Origin: Gemmataceae bacterium
GTDB taxonomy: Bacteria > Planctomycetota > Planctomycetia > Gemmatales > Gemmataceae
Direction: 5' to 3'
DNA length: 8,674 nucleotides
NCBI GenBank assembly: GCA_020847555.1
Contig: JADLBT010000115.1
Coordinates: 1 to 8,674 of the forward strand
Position 1 is the first letter of the stretch. Each line of letters begins with the position of its first letter. The notes under the pieces were generated by a model. That model worked only from the letters and a program-made list of their open reading frames with translations, was not told the DNA's origin and made no database searches. Below, in pieces: positions 4,968-8,674 of this stretch. Both the position numbers and the translations under genes were made by a program.

Positions 4968-6560
4968 ATGGCGAAGCAGCTGTTTGCGCGGAAGTCGTTG
5001 AAGCTCCTGCTGGAAGAAATGCGGGGCGACCACCGACTGCGCCGGGTTCTGGGGCCGGTGACGCTCACTGCCCTGGGCATCGGCGCCGTTATCGGCGCGG
5101 GCATCTTCGTCGCGACCGGACAGGCGGCCAACCAGACGGCCGGGCCGGCGCTGATGGTCTCCTACATGGTAGCGGGCGTGACGTGCATCTTCGCCGCCCT
5201 GTGCTATGCCGAGTTCGCGTCGATGGCGCCGGTCGCCGGCAGTGCCTACACCTATGCGTACACCACGCTGGGCGAGCTGGGCGCGTGGATCATCGGCTGG
5301 GATCTGGTGCTGGAGTACGCGGTCGGCGCGGCGACCGTCGCGAACGGCTGGTCGAGCTACTTCCGCCGGGTACTCGGCAAGTTCAACCTCGACTTCCCGG
5401 AGGGCTTCCGCAGCGCGGCGCTGGAGTACAACGAGAAGACCGGCGGGTTCGACCGGACCGACTCGTTCATCAACCTGCCGGCCGTCCTGATCGTGTTCAT
5501 CGTCACCCTCGTGCTCGTCAAGGGGATCAAGGAGAGCGCCGGGTTCAACGCCGTCATGGTCGGCATCAAGGTGGCCGCCGTGCTGTTCGTGATCCTCGTC
5601 GGCATGTTCTTCATCGACCCGAGCAACTATGTGCCGTTCGCCCCGTATGGGTGGACCGGGCTCAGCTTCTTCGGCGCCCCGATCCACGGCGAGGCGAACC
5701 AGGCCGGCGATCCGCTCGGAATGATCGCCGGAGCGGCCATCATCTTCTTCGCGTACATCGGCTTCGACTCGGTGTCCACCCACGCCGAGGAAGCGATCAA
5801 GCCGCAGCGCGACGTGCCGATCGGCATCATCGCGTCGCTGGTCATCTGCACCGTCCTGTACGTCGGTGTCGTCGCGGTTCTGACCGGCATGGTTTCTTAC
5901 GACCAGATCGACCCCAACGCGGGCGTGTCGAAGGCGTTCGAGCAGGTGGGGCTCGGGTGGGCGGACCTGATCATCTCCGCGGCCGGCGTCGCCGGCATCA
6001 CGTCCGTGCTGCTGGTGATGATGCTCAGCGCGCCGCGCGTCTTCCTCGCGATGGCCCGGGACGGGCTCGTCCCGCGGGCGTTCTTCTCCGACGTCCACCC
6101 GCGGTTCCGCACGCCGTGGAAGAGCACCATCCTGATCGGCCTGTTCGTCGCCATCCTGGCCGGCCTGCTGCCGATCGGCGCGCTGCTGCATCTGACGAAC
6201 ATCGGCACCCTGTTCGCATTCGTCGTCGTCTGCGCCGCTGTGCTGATCATGCGCCGCACCGACCCGGGGGCCGAGCGGCCGTTCCGCTGCCCGTGGGTGC
6301 CGCTCGTCCCGCTCCTGGGGATCGCCAGCTGCCTGCTGCTGATGTTCTCGCTGCCGCCGGCGAACTGGTATCGGCTGCTCGGGTGGCTGGGGCTGGGTCT
6401 GCTGATCTACTACTTCTACGGCCGTCACCACAGCATCCTCGGCAAGGAGCTGCGCGGCGAGATCGCGACGCACGGCGTCTCCCCGGCCGGCATGATCGAC
6501 GACCACATCAAGACTGAGGATGGGATCAAGCGGCCCGACGACCGGATCCGGGAGCCGTGA
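4968..6560 (+). CDS. Amino acid permease, APC superfamily (cationic amino acid transporter/YfnA-like)
   Basis: The 530-residue inner-membrane protein should import amino acids by proton- or sodium-coupled transport or exchange. About 12 hydrophobic segments are visible. The first carries the substrate-binding unwound motif GIGAVIGAGIFV (37-48), and segment 6 carries FFAYIGFDSVSTHAEE (260-275), both hallmarks of the APC fold and close to bacterial CAT-type permeases. AEFASMAPVAGSAYTYAY (81-98) is also characteristic. A longer polar loop (about 131-169) separates the third and fourth segments. A hydrophilic C-terminal tail of about 55 residues ends the protein. The substrate (basic, branched or other amino acid) cannot be fixed from motifs alone. 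The ATG is supported by AAGGAG six bases upstream. It runs into tsaD with a 12-base gap, so the two are likely one transcript. Confidence 0.9.
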   Translation: MAKQLFARKSLKLLLEEMRGDHRLRRVLGPVTLTALGIGAVIGAGIFVATGQAANQTAGPALMVSYMVAGVTCIFAALCYAEFASMAPVAGSAYTYAYTTLGELGAWIIGWDLVLEYAVGAATVANGWSSYFRRVLGKFNLDFPEGFRSAALEYNEKTGGFDRTDSFINLPAVLIVFIVTLVLVKGIKESAGFNAVMVGIKVAAVLFVILVGMFFIDPSNYVPFAPYGWTGLSFFGAPIHGEANQAGDPLGMIAGAAIIFFAYIGFDSVSTHAEEAIKPQRDVPIGIIASLVICTVLYVGVVAVLTGMVSYDQIDPNAGVSKAFEQVGLGWADLIISAAGVAGITSVLLVMMLSAPRVFLAMARDGLVPRAFFSDVHPRFRTPWKSTILIGLFVAILAGLLPIGALLHLTNIGTLFAFVVVCAAVLIMRRTDPGAERPFRCPWVPLVPLLGIASCLLLMFSLPPANWYRLLGWLGLGLLIYYFYGRHHSILGKELRGEIATHGVSPAGMIDDHIKTEDGIKRPDDRIREP

Positions 6561-6572
6561 CAGGGCAGGGAC

Positions 6573-7589
6573 ATGTTCTTCCTCGCCATCGAAACGTCCT
6601 GTGACGAGACAGCCGCCGCGGTCTTCACCGAGGAGCCGCGCGTCCTCGCGAACGTGGTGGCGTCCCAGACAGAGCTGCACGCGCGCTTCGGCGGCGTCGT
6701 CCCGGAGGTCGCCGCCCGCGCCCACCTGCAGCGCCTGCTGCCGGTCATCGACGAGGCGCTGACGCAGGCCGGCGTCGGCCTCGATCAGGTCGGGGCGGTT
6801 GTCGTTCTCAACACGCCCGGACTGGTCGGCGCACTGCTCGTCGGCGTCAGCGCCGCCAAGATGCTGGCGCTGGTCCTCGACGTGCCGCTGATCGCCGCCA
6901 ACCACATCGAGGCCCACATCTACGCCTGCCGGCTGGCGGCCGGGCGCGACATCTTCCCGTGCGTCGGCCTGGTCGTCAGCGGCGGCCACACGGCGCTGTT
7001 TCACTGCCGGAGCGCGCTGGAGTTCGAGCTGCTTGGCGCCACCATCGACGACGCGGCCGGAGAGGCGTTCGACAAGGTCGCGAGCATCCTCGGCCTCGGG
7101 TTTCCCGGCGGCCCGGCGGTCGAGCGCGAGGCGGCCGGCGGCAATCCAGCCGCCCATCGGTTCCCGCGTTCGTTCCTCCACGAGGACCGCCTCGACTTCA
7201 GCTTCAGCGGGCTGAAGACGGCGGTGCTGTACGCGGTCCACGGCCAGGGGGTGGCCCGCGGCGCTCCGCCCCCGCCCGGCCCGGCCCGCGCCGACGTGGC
7301 CGCCGGCTTCCAGCAGGCGGTGGTGGATGTGCTGAGCGCCAAGGCCCGGCAGGCGCTGCGGCGGACCGGGCTGAAGCGGCTCGCGGTCGGCGGCGGCGTT
7401 GCGGCCAACCGCGCGCTCCGGGCCGCGCTGGAGCGCGTCGCCGCCAGCGAAGGGGCCGAGCTGTTCATCCCCCCGCTGGTCCTCTGCACCGACAACGCGG
7501 CGATGGCGGCGGTCGCTGTCGAGAAGTGGCGTCAGGGCCGCTTCGCCCCACTCGACCTGGACGCCATCCCCGCCTACGCCGGCTCCTGA
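6573..7589 (+). CDS. tsaD: tRNA N6-adenosine threonylcarbamoyltransferase TsaD
   Basis: The 338-residue cytoplasmic enzyme transfers the threonylcarbamoyl group from TC-AMP to A37 of ANN-decoding tRNAs, working with TsaB and TsaE; TsaC supplies TC-AMP. None of those partners is in the window. Motifs in order: AIETSCDETAAAV (5-17), GGVVPEVAARAH (40-51), H111-I-E-A-H115 supplying two metal ligands, VSGGHT (135-140), DDAAGEAFDKVASILGLGFPGGP (159-181), DFSFSGLKTAV (208-218), GGGVAANRALR (273-283) and CTDNAAM (305-311) with the third metal ligand D307. Length matches the family. Two departures are LNTPGLVG (79-86), where most members have a Gly before PGL, and HIEAH in place of HMEGH. The ATG gives the canonical short N-terminus; its ribosome site is a weak AGGG at 6562-6565. 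It is probably co-transcribed with the permease. Confidence 0.95.
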   Translation: MFFLAIETSCDETAAAVFTEEPRVLANVVASQTELHARFGGVVPEVAARAHLQRLLPVIDEALTQAGVGLDQVGAVVVLNTPGLVGALLVGVSAAKMLALVLDVPLIAANHIEAHIYACRLAAGRDIFPCVGLVVSGGHTALFHCRSALEFELLGATIDDAAGEAFDKVASILGLGFPGGPAVEREAAGGNPAAHRFPRSFLHEDRLDFSFSGLKTAVLYAVHGQGVARGAPPPPGPARADVAAGFQQAVVDVLSAKARQALRRTGLKRLAVGGGVAANRALRAALERVAASEGAELFIPPLVLCTDNAAMAAVAVEKWRQGRFAPLDLDAIPAYAGS

Positions 7590-7624
7590 CCTGCGGCACA
7601 CGCTGCCCCGTTCTTGAGCGAAAC

Positions 7625-7636
7625 CGCCGGCCGGCG
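7625..7636. repeat. 12-bp GC palindrome after tsaD
   Basis: CGCCGGCCGGCG is a perfect palindrome 36 bases past the tsaD stop. No T-tract follows and there is no loop, so a terminator role is doubtful. I see no clear intrinsic terminator for the permease-tsaD unit in 7590-7700. Confidence 0.25.
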
Positions 7637-7737
7637 TGATTCTCCTGCCAAACCCTGCACGTCACGCCAGCGGCACCCATTCTGCGCAGACTGCGCCGCC
7701 CCCTGGGGTCGGAAGCGGAAAAAACAGGGCCGCACGG

Positions 7738-7753
7738 CCGGCCCGCGGGCCGG
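7738..7753. promoter_or_regulatory. 16-bp perfect palindrome upstream of the secreted-protein gene
   Basis: CCGGCCCGCGGGCCGG is a perfect 16-bp palindrome composed only of G and C, about 100 bases before the ATG at 7853. Just downstream is a weak -10-like TAGAGT (7762-7767). It could be an operator for a dimeric regulator, or a by-product of high GC. A small CCACCA/TGGTGG hairpin (7798-7812) lies between it and the gene. Confidence 0.3.
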
Positions 7754-7852
7754 GCGTCGGGTAGAGTTCCCGAGGAATCAACCCGGGAGCGTGCGTCCCA
7801 CCAGGATGGTGGCCGAGCCGTCCGCCCCTGACTTCAACGAGCGGTCTCCCCA

Positions 7853-8602
7853 ATGAAGAAGCGAATCCTCGCCGGCCTCCTGAGCCTCACCGCCCTCGCC
7901 TGGAACACCCCGCTGTTGCAGGCGGGGTGGCTGTTCAACAGATGTTGCGGATGTAGCAAGTACTCGAGCACGATCACCGTCCGCCCGTACAACGCCTTCA
8001 GCCCTGTCTGTTACGGAAACATGACGATGGTCGGCTGCCCCTTCCCGTTCTTCGGGCCGGGGTTCGGCGGGCCGGGGTTCGGCGGCCCGGGGTTCGGTCC
8101 CCCGCCGTCCTGCCTCGCGGCCGGCCCGAGCTGGGGCCACCACGGCGACCCGTGCGATAACGGCGCGTGCATCGGGGATTCGCTCCCGCCCGTGCCGCAC
8201 GAGGACGGCGCCCCGGCCGCCCCGCCCCAGGGCGCCCCGGGCGGCGGCCCGTCCTTCACCCCGCCGAACCCGGCCCCGGTCAATCCGACGTCGCAGATCT
8301 GGCCCGGAATGATGGCGGCCCCGTACGGCACGGTGCAGGCCGCCGCCTTCCGTCCGCCGTACCACCCGGCGTACTACGGGTTCCACCAGCCGCACCCGTT
8401 CCTCTACCCGCCGATGGAGCAGTACAACCACCACGGGTACGGCCACCCTGGCCACTACGGCCAGCCCGCCCCGTATGGCCACCCCGGCCAGGCGCATCCC
8501 GGCATGGGCGGCTACCCGGCGGCGCCGGCCCCTCAGATGCACGCCCCAACCATGCTGCCGCCCGCTGCTGCGCCGAGCTACTGGTACGGCAATCAGCAGT
8601 AA
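7853..8602 (+). CDS. Secreted Gly/Pro/Tyr/His-rich protein of unknown function
   Basis: I do not recognise a named family for this 249-residue protein. MKKRILAGLLSLTALAWNTPLLQA is a clear Sec signal peptide, with cleavage expected after residue 24 (LQA-GW). The mature N-terminal half holds eight Cys (31, 32, 34, 53, 62, 87, 101, 106), starting with a dense CCGC cluster. Residues 68-82 are three GPGFG repeats. Residues 107-150 are Pro/Ala-rich with acidic residues near the start. From about 160 the chain is rich in His, Tyr, Pro and Gly, with recurring YGHPG, HPG and YGQP units (194-219), and it ends PSYWYGNQQ. No enzymatic motif, membrane segment or LPXTG-like anchor is visible. This composition suits an envelope or extracellular structural or metal-binding protein that could be disulfide-linked; that is inference. 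Similar low-complexity secreted proteins occur in planctomycetes. The ribosome site is weak (GAGCGG at 7839-7844). Codon bias and the signal peptide argue that the gene is real. Confidence 0.75.
   Translation: MKKRILAGLLSLTALAWNTPLLQAGWLFNRCCGCSKYSSTITVRPYNAFSPVCYGNMTMVGCPFPFFGPGFGGPGFGGPGFGPPPSCLAAGPSWGHHGDPCDNGACIGDSLPPVPHEDGAPAAPPQGAPGGGPSFTPPNPAPVNPTSQIWPGMMAAPYGTVQAAAFRPPYHPAYYGFHQPHPFLYPPMEQYNHHGYGHPGHYGQPAPYGHPGQAHPGMGGYPAAPAPQMHAPTMLPPAAAPSYWYGNQQ
8054..8098 (+). repeat. Three in-frame 15-bp tandem repeats
   Basis: The unit GGGCCGGGGTTCGGC occurs twice exactly (8054-8068, 8069-8083) and a third time with substitutions (8084-8098, GGCCCGGGGTTCGGT). Each encodes GPGFG, residues 68-82 of the secreted protein. 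The near-identity at DNA level suggests recent slippage expansion. Confidence 0.85.
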
Positions 8603-8632
8603 AGACCGGCGCGGGAACAGATCCTCTACCCC

Positions 8633-8674
8633 GGAGCGGGAGCACCCCAGCATGTGCCGGGGTGCTCCCGCTCC
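8633..8674 (+). terminator. Perfect 16-bp hairpin after the secreted-protein gene, probable terminator
   Basis: GGAGCGGGAGCACCCC (8633-8648) and its exact reverse complement (8659-8674) enclose a 10-base loop. The structure starts 31 bases past the stop codon at 8602. The window ends on the last paired base, so a following T-run or a longer stem cannot be seen. If a minus-strand gene approaches from the right, it could serve both. Confidence 0.7.

Noticed and set aside
4674..7601. Very long (975-codon) minus-strand open frame opposite dtd, the permease and tsaD
   Set aside because: It is antisense to three well-recognised genes, its product is dominated by Arg, Asp, Glu, Gly and Ala with no domain, and stop codons are rare in that frame because of high GC and codon bias. 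It is best read as a shadow frame.
7614..7643. TTGAGC/GATTCT pair after tsaD as a promoter
   Set aside because: The 18-base spacing is acceptable, but the -10 match is weak and it would give a leader of over 200 bases across two GC palindromes.
7778..8653. 291-codon minus-strand frame opposite the secreted protein
   Set aside because: Arg/Val/Gly-rich with no motif; the plus strand has a textbook signal peptide, in-frame tandem repeats and a 3' hairpin.
1..8674. CRISPR array, tRNA/rRNA genes, insertion sequence or prophage genes
   Set aside because: I looked for regularly spaced repeats, cloverleaf-like sequences, transposase or integrase motifs and terminal repeats with target duplication and found none I could support.

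Overview
The window is GC-rich, tightly packed bacterial chromosome. A secreted CSPTR-type sulfatase, a GH62-like secreted glycosidase, a Gly/Pro/Tyr/His-rich secreted protein and a probable Uma2-type gene start at the left edge together suggest a planctomycete, most likely of the Gemmataceae group. That placement is inferred from gene content and style; no rRNA or other phylogenetic marker was compared.

Layout. Bases 1-54 hold the first 18 codons of a minus-strand gene that leaves the window, with a good sigma-70-type promoter at 94-122. A 263-base divergent spacer separates it from a plus-strand sulfatase (318-1724). The sulfatase converges on a minus-strand GH62-like alpha-L-arabinofuranosidase (1832-2902). 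The short gap between the two stops holds an 18-bp perfect hairpin, probably a two-way terminator. Upstream of the GH62 gene on the same strand is a membrane acyltransferase-3 protein (3009-4172, GTG start). A second divergent spacer (4173-4431) leads to plus-strand genes for D-aminoacyl-tRNA deacylase (dtd, 4432-4872), an APC-family amino acid permease (4968-6560) and the t6A-modification enzyme TsaD (6573-7589). A large imperfect hairpin separates dtd from the permease, while the permease and tsaD are only 12 bases apart and look co-transcribed. A 263-base spacer with GC-only palindromes precedes a small secreted low-complexity protein (7853-8602), which is followed by a 16-bp perfect hairpin that ends exactly at the window edge.

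Function. The left half is an envelope/polysaccharide group: a periplasmic or secreted sulfatase, a secreted arabinofuranosidase and an inner-membrane O-acyltransferase. It has no transporter or regulator and is not a recognisable polysaccharide-utilisation locus. The right half is housekeeping: removal of D-amino acids from tRNA, amino acid uptake and tRNA A37 modification. I see no CRISPR array, rRNA, tRNA, transposase or phage gene. I do not see an undescribed multi-gene system. The most worthwhile follow-ups are the secreted Cys/His/Tyr-rich protein, the GH62 protein with its flanking inverted 20-mers, and the intergenic hairpins.
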